The notes under the pieces are model-generated. The model searched no databases, was not told the origin of the DNA, and worked only from the letters and a program-made list of their open reading frames with translations. Made by a program: the position numbers and the translations under genes. A DNA stretch of 52,826 nucleotides from Bartonella tribocorum (GTDB taxonomy: Bacteria; Pseudomonadota; Alphaproteobacteria; Rhizobiales; Rhizobiaceae), in NCBI RefSeq assembly GCF_002777915.1, contig NZ_NJGE01000007.1, positions 6,692-59,517 of the forward strand, in the 5' to 3' direction. Positions 7,933 to 15,009 of this stretch are shown here, piece after piece. Positions within the stretch are counted from its first letter, which is position 1, and each line of letters starts with the position of its first letter.

Positions 7933-8496
7933 ATGAACGATATTAATTTGCGAAAGTTAGAGTACTCGCCTATAAAAAATCCATTTCTGAATAAACATCA
8001 AATACGCATTTGTGGTAAAACTATTACAACAAATGTTGAATACCAAGAATTTAATAATCCCAATACACATGAAGCTGTGAGCATAATTTTGTCTCATATT
8101 GCTGAGGAAGAAGTTGAAGAAATTGTAAAAACAGATGAAAAATATTTTGTGGAAACATTTATTGAAAATGTTCGAAAAACTTTTAATCTAACCCGTACGG
8201 GATATCGTATTTTCATAGAGGTTTTTCAAATATATCAATCCACTCAATTAACAGATAGTATTACTTTAGCTTGGCTGAATGGTGGTTTAAATGGTGAAAA
8301 GTCTGATATGACTGACAGGACATTTCACAATGGCTTAAAAGAACTCATAGCTAAAGGTTTTTTAAAACCAAAATTGCGTAATCAGTATTGGGTTAATCCT
8401 GCGCTTTTCTTCAAAGGTGATCAATCTGTTGCATTCATACGAAAATACGAACTAAAATTATCTGCTTCTCATGAAAATCTTTCCAACAAAGGATAG
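7933..8496 (+). CDS. RepL-like replication protein paralogue
   Basis: This 187-residue protein begins MNDINLRKLEYSPIKNPFLN. A winged-helix-like segment follows (DSITLAWLNGGLNG, TFHNGLKELIAKGFL), then the signature QYWVNPALFFKGD. These features resemble RepL-type plasmid replication proteins. The start was chosen at 7933 because the paralogue at 9273 begins at the equivalent residue and GGTGGA precedes it; a start at 7894 is also open. The last 70 residues are nearly identical to those of the paralogue at 9273, while the first 110 differ strongly, which suggests either gene conversion of the 3' half or diversifying change in the 5' half. Confidence 0.65.
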   Translation: MNDINLRKLEYSPIKNPFLNKHQIRICGKTITTNVEYQEFNNPNTHEAVSIILSHIAEEEVEEIVKTDEKYFVETFIENVRKTFNLTRTGYRIFIEVFQIYQSTQLTDSITLAWLNGGLNGEKSDMTDRTFHNGLKELIAKGFLKPKLRNQYWVNPALFFKGDQSVAFIRKYELKLSASHENLSNKG

Positions 8497-8519
8497 CAAG
8501 TTAATCTCGTGGATTTTAC

Positions 8520-8745
8520 AAAATAGGAAAGCTTAAGTGCAAAAGGACCTTTATGTATTTTTTGCTTTTCAGTTCTTTGCAAGACGATGAAAAGCGTTTA
8601 GACGCAAGCTTTTTAAAAAATTGCACAAAATTTTTTGGGATTTTTGGGAAATTTATTCCGTTGTGTCGTAAAATACCATCATTTAGAGCGATGATAGAAG
8701 CTCCCTAAAACCATGAGGTATTTTTATGAGAATGCATGGTGAATA
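8520..8745. repeat. dispersed repeat R1, copy 2
   Basis: It repeats about 2040-2262 with roughly 85-90 percent identity by eye (shared AAAAGGACCTT, TTCTTTGCAAGAC, GACGCAAGCTTTTTAAAAA). It has no coding frame. It lies just downstream of the RepL-like gene here and upstream of efp in the other place. Confidence 0.65.
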
Positions 8746-8746
8746 T

Positions 8747-8982
8747 TTGAGAGTGTAGCTTAGTGCCTCATGAAGTGAACCGTATGAAATGGTTGCCTAA
8801 AAGGGCATTTTCAGAAGTTGGATTATTTACAGATTATGGTTTAGCGGTGTGAGGTTAAGGTCTTTTTTTTTCGAAGTGTGGGGAGGCAAGCCAAATGTTT
8901 AGAATTGATCATCGCTCTTTAAAATTCTTTCTTTTCTTTAAGAGCGTGTAGAGGTAATTTCCTTGCCATTGTGCCCTTTTCG
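8747..8982. repeat. dispersed repeat R2, copy 3, fused to a RepL-gene fragment
   Basis: It matches 6864-7108 and then joins directly to sequence equivalent to 7627 onward, so about 500 bases equivalent to most of the minus-strand RepL-like gene are missing. This junction shows that 6864-8496 was duplicated and the second copy then suffered an internal deletion. Confidence 0.6.
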
Positions 8983-9105
8983 TCTCAGTATGGATTCTCT
9001 TTTAATAGAAGGGTGCGTATCTCCAAATGGTTTTCGTCGTTCAAATGGATTTTTTGCACACCTGATGGTTTGCTTTCTCTGTTTAGCTAATGTATGAATT
9101 GTCAT
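8983..9105 (-). pseudogene. 5' fragment of a RepL-like gene
   Basis: The fragment matches the first 40 or so codons and the ATG of the gene at 7164-7748 with only a handful of changes. The rest of the gene is deleted. Its upstream region is retained and again faces a plus-strand RepL-like gene. Confidence 0.75.
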
Positions 9106-9272
9106 TTAAATAATAATACAATTGCTAGTTTGGTAGTAATAATAAGATGCAACAGTTTAGAGAAAATATGTCAATAAATTTTTCTTATAAAAGAAGAAAA
9201 ATTTCAAAAATATTCTTTTGTTGCTGTGATTACAATCTGAAAGCTGCCTATAAGCTTATGATGGGCAGTTAA

Positions 9273-9818
9273 ATGAATGACCTTAATTTGAGAAAATTAG
9301 AATATTCACCTCTCGAAAATCCTTTTCTCAATAAATCCACAATATGCATTCGGGATAAAACTGTTACGACTTGTATTGGGTATCAAAAGTTAGTCGATTA
9401 TAAGACGAATAAAATTTTAACTGTTCCTATTATTCATGTTAGAGATGAGAAAAATAATGAGGAACAGCTTTTACAAGCATTTGCAGACGGCATTCGAGAG
9501 GTTTTTAATTTATCCCTTACAGGGTATCGTGTTTTTGTCGAAGTTTTAAAAATATATCAATCTGTTCCGATAACAGATAGCATTACTTTAGCTTGGCTTA
9601 ATGGTGGTTTAAATGGTGTGAAAGTGGATATGACAAATAGAACATTTCACAATGGCTTAAAAGAACTCATAGCCAAAGATTTTTTAAAACCAAAATTGCG
9701 TAATCAGTATTGGGTTAATCCTGCGCTTTTCTTCAAAGGTGATCAATCTGTTGCATTCATACGAAAACACGAACTAAAATTATCTGCTTCGCATGAAAAT
9801 CTTCCAAACGATGAATAA
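9273..9818 (+). CDS. RepL-like replication protein paralogue (second tandem copy)
   Basis: The 181-residue protein starts at ATG 9273 with MNDLNLRKLEYSPLENPFLN. Residues from about 110 on (DSITLAWLNGGLNG through KLSASHENLPN) are almost identical to the copy at 7933-8496, including QYWVNPALFFKGD. The middle section is clearly different. It belongs to the second, partly deleted copy of a duplicated divergent gene pair. Function is inferred only from the RepL-like C-terminal signature and the winged-helix-like predicted fold. Confidence 0.65.
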   Translation: MNDLNLRKLEYSPLENPFLNKSTICIRDKTVTTCIGYQKLVDYKTNKILTVPIIHVRDEKNNEEQLLQAFADGIREVFNLSLTGYRVFVEVLKIYQSVPITDSITLAWLNGGLNGVKVDMTNRTFHNGLKELIAKDFLKPKLRNQYWVNPALFFKGDQSVAFIRKHELKLSASHENLPNDE

Positions 9819-9825
9819 AAAATGA

Positions 9826-9880
9826 TTTTGAAAATTGTATAAAATAGAAAGGGATTCTGTGAGGTTTTGAGCTTTTTGCC
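9826..9880. repeat. short dispersed repeat R4, copy 2
   Basis: It matches 3811-3865 over about 50 bases, starting a few bases after the RepL-like stop codon. The remainder to 10020 shows no feature. Confidence 0.55.
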
Positions 9881-10020
9881 TGCTTTAGCAGGTATAGAGC
9901 ATGGTGTTGTTCTTGTGTCTGCTGCCTTCTGGGTCTTGAAGCATCTTTTGTTTATTCTTTTGATAAAGCCTTTCTAAGAGAAATTTGTGTCACGCAAAAT
10001 TTAAGTTTGTTAAGGTGTTT

Positions 10021-11064
10021 TTAAAAAATAGGAAGGAGCTTTATGGCTTCTTTCTGCGCCTTTTCTCGTTGTGTGTTGTCCATCCCTTGGAGCATTATTT
10101 CAAGATCAGGGGCTTGCATTTTTGCTTCCTTTGCAAGCAGATACCATGCGGCTGCTGTTATTATATCGCCTTTTGTTCCGATGCCGTCTCGATAAAGCCT
10201 TGCAAGAGCAATTTGTGCTGGGGGTACCATTTTGGTGGCATTGTGAAGCAGCAAATGAAAAGCACGGTCAAAATCTTTCTCTCCGCCACGGCCTTGTATA
10301 AGCCATTGTGCTAAATGAAGCTGGGATTTTAAGTGGTTGTTTTGAGCTGCAACTTCCAGCAGTCTGCGGGCATTACGCTCATCCTTTGGTCGGTGTAAAG
10401 TGCCTAAGGAGAGAATTTTTGCCGCTGCAAAAGCAGCTTCTGCATCGCCAAGAGCAGCTCCTTTTAAGTGCCATTTTAAAGCTTGTTCGATGGCTTCATT
10501 TTCACTGCTTTGGGACGAGACGCCAGGGAGATTTTGTTTTTCCTGTGAGGCTTTATAAAGAAGAAGTTGTGCATAATAAAAATAGGCTTCCTTGACGCCT
10601 GCCTTGACAGACTGTCGAATAAACTGTTCACCAAGTTCTTGATTTTGTTTTACAAAATGTCCATCAAACAACATAAGTCCATAACGCAGTTGGGCTTGGG
10701 GTTCCCCTTGTCTTGCGGCGCGTTCAAACCATAACGCAGCCCGCGCCCCGTCAACAGGAACAGCGCATCCCTCCATATAAATTCGGGCAAGAAGCGTTTG
10801 GGCAAAAGGATCATTTTTTTCAGCACGCCGGAGAGCTTCACGAAAAGCTTTTAAATAATAGCCTTGGATGTAATAGTCATAAGCTTTGTCGTAGTCTCCA
10901 GCTTTTAAGGGCTGAAAATGTTCTTCTGGGTTTGAAGATTCTTGAGTCGTCTTGAAAGAGCGTTCAAAATCTGAGAGTTCTTCAATGTTTCCAGAAGAAT
11001 TTACAACAGAACTTGCAAATCCCATTATACCTAGGATAAGCAGTTTAACGCTTTTCTTGATCAT
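10021..11064 (-). CDS. secreted Sel1-repeat (TPR-like) protein
   Basis: The protein of about 347 residues has an N-terminal signal-like segment (KKSVKLLILGIMGFASSVV) and then a series of Sel1-like repeats. The A-x-x-x-L-x-x-x-Y-x-x-G pattern is visible in TLLARIYMEGCAV, QLRYGLMLFDG and IALARLYRDGIG, typically followed by A-A-x-W-x-x-x-A-A. Sel1 proteins are helical scaffolds for protein contacts. I chose the ATG at 11064, which follows GAGGAGGAAA, over an in-frame ATG 12 codons earlier. It is probably exported to the periplasm or cell surface. Partners are unknown. Confidence 0.8.
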   Translation of the reverse strand: MIKKSVKLLILGIMGFASSVVNSSGNIEELSDFERSFKTTQESSNPEEHFQPLKAGDYDKAYDYYIQGYYLKAFREALRRAEKNDPFAQTLLARIYMEGCAVPVDGARAALWFERAARQGEPQAQLRYGLMLFDGHFVKQNQELGEQFIRQSVKAGVKEAYFYYAQLLLYKASQEKQNLPGVSSQSSENEAIEQALKWHLKGAALGDAEAAFAAAKILSLGTLHRPKDERNARRLLEVAAQNNHLKSQLHLAQWLIQGRGGEKDFDRAFHLLLHNATKMVPPAQIALARLYRDGIGTKGDIITAAAWYLLAKEAKMQAPDLEIMLQGMDNTQREKAQKEAIKLLPIF

Positions 11065-11492
11065 CGATGTTTCCTCCTCATTACCAATCAGAGTTTTCAC
11101 ATTTTTCTTTTATCATTACAAGCCATATAAGAATCCCATTGCTCTCTTATTTTTCCTTTTCGTTAAGGGAGGTTTGGGCACGTTTATAAAAATAGCATAA
11201 ACGTTTATAAGAACCAGACTGTTTTAAACAGTGCTATTTTAAACAATTCAAACAACAAGGCTGAATGATCCAGAGAGACTATCTTTTCTTATAAACGCTT
11301 GTCATCCTTAAAATAAAAAGCGTCTACCATGAGGCAAAATACGCAATGAATTTTTAATGAAGAGTGGAGGAATTTTTAATGAAGAGCGGGGGAATTGCTG
11401 ATGAAAAGTGTAAAATGCTGATGAAGAGAGGTCTGTAGACTCTAGAGGCGCGTGTCACATTATAGAGCGTGTTCGCATTCTATCGCATGATT
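11065..11492. other. gene-free spacer with short direct repeats
   Basis: No gene is recognisable. Bases 11350-11420 hold imperfect direct repeats of TTTTTAATGAAGAG and TGATGAAGAG. The region after 11440 resembles the 3' flanks of the other HTH copies (TATAGAGCGTG and similar). Confidence 0.5.
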
Positions 11493-11858
11493 TTAGCTTG
11501 CCTTCTCATCAGAAAGTAACTGCAAAATGGCTTTCTTTTTTACAGTTGTTAGAACTCTAAATTTTTTGAGCAGTTGGTATTCTTCTGTGCTGGAAATGAT
11601 TTCATCATGATGATAAGGAGGCTGTTGTTTTGTGATGATATCCGCATAAAAAAAGGAAACTGGAACATTAAGAATATCGGAAATTTCCTTTAACCGCCCC
11701 GCGCTAACACGGTTGGCGCCTTTTTCATATTTTTGAACTTGTTGGAAGCTTATCCCTAAAGCATGCCCTAAAGTTGTTTGAGACATCTTTAGCATTTGTC
11801 GTCTCAAGCGAATTTTCTTGCCGACAAAAAGATCAATATTAAGAGTGTTGGTTTGCAT
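11493..11858 (-). CDS. XRE-family HTH regulator behind a Brt-like leader (copy D)
   Basis: This 121-residue paralogue begins MQTNTLNIDLFVGKK at 11858, after a GGGGACA ribosome-site region. The HTH is nearly identical to copies A-C. The C-terminal third differs as a block (KQQPPYHHDEIISS, KKFRVLTTVKKKAILQLLSDEKAS) and matches copy F instead. The six copies therefore form two subfamilies that share the DNA-binding part but differ in the tail, which may govern oligomerisation or a partner. An in-frame upstream extension of ten codons lies in the leader hairpin and was not used. Confidence 0.85.
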   Translation of the reverse strand: MQTNTLNIDLFVGKKIRLRRQMLKMSQTTLGHALGISFQQVQKYEKGANRVSAGRLKEISDILNVPVSFFYADIITKQQPPYHHDEIISSTEEYQLLKKFRVLTTVKKKAILQLLSDEKAS

Positions 11859-11871
11859 TGTCCCCACCGGT

Positions 11872-12067
11872 TGCGAGCGCCCTCGCATGAGTATTCCGGG
11901 AGTTAAAAGTACTGAACCTAAATCAGCATTTTGCTTTTAGTGCTGGTAAGCACCTGGACATAGCAAAATCTCCCGGAATTCCGGGATACCCGCAAAGCGG
12001 GGTAAATTCATGTTTAGGTTTCAGGCTTTTAATCCCTATTGGTCGTTGCGTATGCGACCAAGACACC
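11872..12067 (-). ncRNA. Brt-like structured RNA leader, copy D
   Basis: The long-range stem reads GAACCTAAA/TTTAGGTTTC, giving a fourth sequence version with pairing preserved. The palindrome CCCGGAATTCCGGG, apical hairpin GTGCT-GGTA-AGCAC and terminal hairpin GCGAG/CTCGC are present. The promoter is TTGCCA (12102-12097) and TATGAG (12079-12074) on the minus strand, 17 bp apart. Confidence 0.8.
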
Positions 12068-12119
12068 TTTTAACTCATAAAGGAATTTCATGAGGTTGGC
12101 AATAAAAAATAGTTTTTAA

Positions 12120-12255
12120 TGAGAGTCCGTGTGGTTTTGATGCAAGTAATAAAGCATAACTATTTTTCTTATTGGAGATTGTTTGCTCGGGCAGATGATA
12201 TAGTGTGTTTTCTTTGCCAATGAAAATGTCGTTAATTAAGCTTGTTGGTTTGCAT
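12120..12255 (-). pseudogene. remnant of an HTH regulator gene (first)
   Basis: After a leader-like ribosome region the start ATGCAAACCAACAAG resembles copy D, but the frame shifts and stops within a few codons. In another frame INDIFIGKE still echoes NIDLFVGKK of the intact proteins. The remaining 100 bases show only faint similarity to the HTH. A near-identical remnant lies at 13265-13418. Confidence 0.5.
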
Positions 12256-12267
12256 TTTTCCCCGCCA

Positions 12268-12468
12268 AGTGCGCGCGCGCCCTTATGCGTATTCCGAGAG
12301 CCAAAAATACTGAATCTCAATCAGCTTTTTTGCTTTTAGTGCTGGTAAGCATCTGGACAGAGCAAAAACTCCCAGAATTTCAGGAAATCCGCAAAGCGGG
12401 ATCAATTCATGTTTGTGTTTTCAGGATTTAGAGCCCTCTTTATTGTTGTGTATGCAATCAAAACATCC
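12268..12468 (-). ncRNA. degenerate orphan Brt-like leader, copy E
   Basis: It is alignable along its length with the other leaders but decayed. The EcoRI-like palindrome is reduced to CCCAGAATTTCAGG. The long-range stem arms (TTGAGATT and AACACAAA) no longer pair. The terminal hairpin is a GC run, and the -35 box at the expected 17 bp spacing is gone (TATCAT). It stands in front of an HTH remnant. It is probably not expressed as a folded RNA. Confidence 0.55.
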
Positions 12469-12636
12469 CTCAATGACATAAAGTAATTTTTAGGTAAATG
12501 ATAATAAAAAAGAATGTTTCTTAATGTATAGGTTTGTAAAGCGAAAAGCAGCGTGTTTTTTGATGCAAGCAATATAAAGCGTTCACAAAAGGGGAGACTT
12601 TGAATAGAGCGTGGTATGCGCCGCTATCGCATGATT

Positions 12637-13002
12637 TTAGTTTGTATTCTCATCAGAAATGAGCTGTAAAATGGCTTTCTTTTTTACAGTTGTCAAAACT
12701 CTAAATTTTTTGAGTAGTTGGTATTCTTCTGTGTTGGAGATGATTTCATCATGATGATAAGGGGGCTGTTGTTTCGTGACAATATCTGCATAGAAAAAGG
12801 AAACTGGAACATTAAGAATATCGGAAATTTCCTTTAACCGCCCCGCGCTTACGCGATTTAAGCCGTTTTCATATTTTTGAACTTGTTGGAAGCTTATCCC
12901 TAAAGCGTGCCCTAAAGTTGTTTGAGACATTCTTAGCATTTGTCGTCTCAAGCGAATTTTTTTGCCAACAAAAAGATCAATATTAAGATTTTGATTTTGC
13001 AT
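12637..13002 (-). CDS. XRE-family HTH regulator behind a Brt-like leader (copy F)
   Basis: This 121-residue paralogue begins MQNQNLNIDLFVGKK at 13002. It shares the copy D-type tail (VLTTVKKKAILQLISDENTN). The HTH region has MLRMSQTTLGHALG and YENGLNRV, the latter a K-to-N change in the otherwise invariant YEKG. Together with leader F, the HTH remnant and leader G it repeats the layout of 11493-12468, so the two about 1.1 kb blocks arose by tandem duplication. Confidence 0.85.
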   Translation of the reverse strand: MQNQNLNIDLFVGKKIRLRRQMLRMSQTTLGHALGISFQQVQKYENGLNRVSAGRLKEISDILNVPVSFFYADIVTKQQPPYHHDEIISNTEEYQLLKKFRVLTTVKKKAILQLISDENTN

Positions 13003-13016
13003 TTTCCCCACCGGTT

Positions 13017-13215
13017 TGCGAGCGCCCTCGCATAAGTATTCCGGGAGTCAAAAATACTGACCTCGAATCAGCTTTTTTGCTTTTAGTGCTGGTAAGCACC
13101 TGGACATAGCAAAAACTCCCGGAATTCCGGGATACCCGCAAAGCGGGGTAAATTGATGTACGAGGTTTCGGGTTTTTGAATCCCTATTGGTCGTTGCGTA
13201 TGCGACCAAAACACC
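13017..13215 (-). ncRNA. Brt-like structured RNA leader, copy F
   Basis: The long-range stem is ACCTCG/CGAGGT, a fifth version, again complementary. The palindrome, the GTGCT-GGTA-AGCAC hairpin, the TTGGTCG/CGACCAA hairpin and the terminal GCGAG/CTCGC hairpin are all intact. The promoter on the minus strand is TTGCCA (13250-13245) and TATGAG (13227-13222), with a 17 bp spacer. Confidence 0.8.
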
Positions 13216-13264
13216 TTTTAACTCATAAAGGAATTTCATGAGGTTGGCAATAAAAAATAGTTTT

Positions 13265-13418
13265 TAATGAGAGTCCGTGTGGTTTTGATGCAAGTAATTT
13301 TGATGCAAGTAATAAAGCATAACTATTTTTCTTACTGGAGATTGTTTGCGCGGGTAAATGATATAGTGTGTTTTCTTTGCCAATGAAAATGTCGTTAATT
13401 AAGCTTGTTGGTTTGCAT
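13265..13418 (-). pseudogene. remnant of an HTH regulator gene (second)
   Basis: It is almost identical to the remnant at 12120-12255, with an extra tandem duplication of TTTTGATGCAAGTAA. It has the same ATGCAAACCAACAAG start and the same early stop. It therefore arose by duplication after the gene had already decayed. Confidence 0.5.
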
Positions 13419-13435
13419 TTTACCCTCCCGCCGGT

Positions 13436-13635
13436 TGCGAGCGCCCTCGCATGCGTATTCCGGGAGCTTGAAAATACTGAGTTCTAGTCAGCTTTTTTTG
13501 CTTTTAGTGCGGACAAGCACCTGGACAGAGCAAAAACTCCCGGAATTTCAGGACACCCGCAAAGCCGGATCAATTCATGTTTGCGTTTTCAGGCTTTAGA
13601 GCCCTCTTGATCGTTGCATATACGACCAAAATAGC
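13436..13635 (-). ncRNA. orphan Brt-like leader, copy G, with intact promoter
   Basis: This leader keeps a good promoter (TTGTAA 13670-13665, TATGAG 13647-13642, 17 bp), the GCGAG/CTCGC terminal hairpin and the apical GTGC-GGACAA-GCAC hairpin. The long-range stem arms are no longer complementary (CTAGAACT against AACGCAAA), and the palindrome has decayed to CCCGGAATTTCAGG. The 5' hairpin has weakened too. It may still be transcribed, but without an HTH gene to lead into. Confidence 0.6.
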
Positions 13636-13761
13636 CTTTAACTCATAAAGGAATTTGAGACAATTTACAATAAAAGATAGTTTTTTAATGAGAGCCTATC
13701 CGCCTTTTAACCTCTCTGGAACGATAACCAAAATCATGATATCAGCCCCGTGCTTATCAAA

Positions 13762-13822
13762 AGGTCTAAAATGATTTTTTCCACGGTAATGAATTCACAA
13801 GCGGTTTCTTTATTAAAATTTG
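13762..13822 (-). pseudogene. small fragment of the thiE-like gene
   Basis: The minus-strand translation reads CEFITVEKIIL, matching CEFVAVEEVIL near the C terminus of the intact ThiE-like protein at 13995-14657. Only about 20 codons are recognisable. It lies downstream of the intact gene on the same strand, mirroring the suhB arrangement. The rest of 13636-13994 has no visible feature. Confidence 0.5.
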
Positions 13823-13994
13823 CACCACCGCTTGGCTATTGAAGAAGAGCAGGGGGCGACTGTTTCTTTGTCTTTAAAGAACGTGGGGGGTCTATGAGAT
13901 GCGGTGGAGTGCCATGGTTTTTTTGGGGGGGCGTGCGTTTTATTCTGGAGGCTTTTTCTTTAGATTTAAGAGCCGATTTTAAAAAGGAAGGGCT

Positions 13995-14657
13995 TTATAA
14001 GGGGGTGTTTTCACATTTTTCTTGCATTGTTTTTAGGAGCGGTAAGGGATTGTCGTTCCCCAAAATAACTTCTTCTACAGCAACAAATTCACATCCAGTT
14101 TTTAAGGCTTCATCAAAGGTTGCGAAATCGCTTCCTGCTTGAATAATGGCAGGGGTTTCCATAATTTCTGCCCACCATGCTGCTAATTGGAGATTACGAG
14201 GGTGCGCTTGGGGTTTTTTATCAGCCCCTAATTTGCCAAACAGAAGATAGTCAACATCTGTTTCTGCTGCAAGCATGGCGCTATGACGATTGCGTAGATT
14301 GCCAAAGCCTAAGATTTTTTGTTCCTTTTGCTGATTTTTAAAGCTTTCAAGCGCGTTAAAATCATCTTCTATATGCAAACCATCAGCTTTTATACGTCCA
14401 GCAATGCGGCTGTCATCAGCGATGAGAAGAGCGGCGTCATTGTTTTGAATATCTTCTGCGTAAATTTGCGCTTGTTGCTGTAGAAAAGAGCCATCATCTT
14501 TTTGCTTTTCAGAATCATAAAGAATGACGCATGCAAAAGACTTTGTTTGCAAAATAGGACGCAAAAAGTCGTGCGGGGTGTTGCGTCGAACATCGAAGGT
14601 TAAAACCAATTGAGGAAAAAGAGGGGATTCAATCGGTTTATTTTTTTGTTGTGTCAT
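13995..14657 (-). CDS. divergent thiamine phosphate synthase-like protein
   Basis: The 220-residue protein has the TIM-barrel pattern of ThiE: LVLTFDVRRN at strand 1, NDAALLIADDSRIAGRIKADGLHIED in the middle, then ILGFGNLRNRHSAMLAAETDVDYLLFGKL and PAIIQAGSDF. ThiE joins the thiamine pyrimidine and thiazole units. The usual GVHLGQ element is GLHIED here and the G-V-S-T loop is GFGNL, so substrate binding may be altered or lost. I set the start at ATG 14657; the longer frame begins with TTG at 14693. It has no thiamine-pathway neighbours in this window. Confidence 0.65.
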   Translation of the reverse strand: MTQQKNKPIESPLFPQLVLTFDVRRNTPHDFLRPILQTKSFACVILYDSEKQKDDGSFLQQQAQIYAEDIQNNDAALLIADDSRIAGRIKADGLHIEDDFNALESFKNQQKEQKILGFGNLRNRHSAMLAAETDVDYLLFGKLGADKKPQAHPRNLQLAAWWAEIMETPAIIQAGSDFATFDEALKTGCEFVAVEEVILGNDNPLPLLKTMQEKCENTPL

Positions 14658-14728
14658 GCCATATCCCTGATTTTTATAAAAAATGATGCTCAAAAATTAA
14701 ACTTTCATCCTCTTCATGTTTGTTTGCG

Positions 14729-14870
14729 ATGAGCGTAACCACTATTTTCCCATGATTTCAAGGGGAGATGTGGGGGAGTCCATTGACGAAATAGCAAGAT
14801 GTTTGAAATACCAAGCTGTTGTTAAGTATACGATATAACCTTTTCGTCGTGATACATGCATGGGTGTTTT
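14729..14870 (+). pseudogene. broken duplicate of the opgC 5' end
   Basis: The segment repeats 14949-15080, the upstream region and first codons of the OpgC gene. Shared blocks are GGGGGAGTCCATTGA, AAATACCAAGCTGTTGTT and CCTTTTCGTCGTGATACA. A stop and insertions break the frame within the first 25 codons. It lies directly upstream of the intact gene. Confidence 0.7.
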
Positions 14871-15009
14871 TTATCCTTTTGCCTTTAAAAAATAACACTT
14901 AAAAAGAAACTTGACTCTTAAAAGTTAAAGTTTCATCTTACCTTATTGTGATGAGCGTGACGACTTTTTTATGTGACTTAGGGGCTTTGTGACGTGTGGG
15001 AGTCCATTG

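Noticed and set aside
2040-9880. Dispersed repeats R1 to R4 considered as insertion sequences
   Set aside because: No transposase frame, terminal inverted repeats or target-site duplications were found. They are better explained as flanks of segmental duplications.
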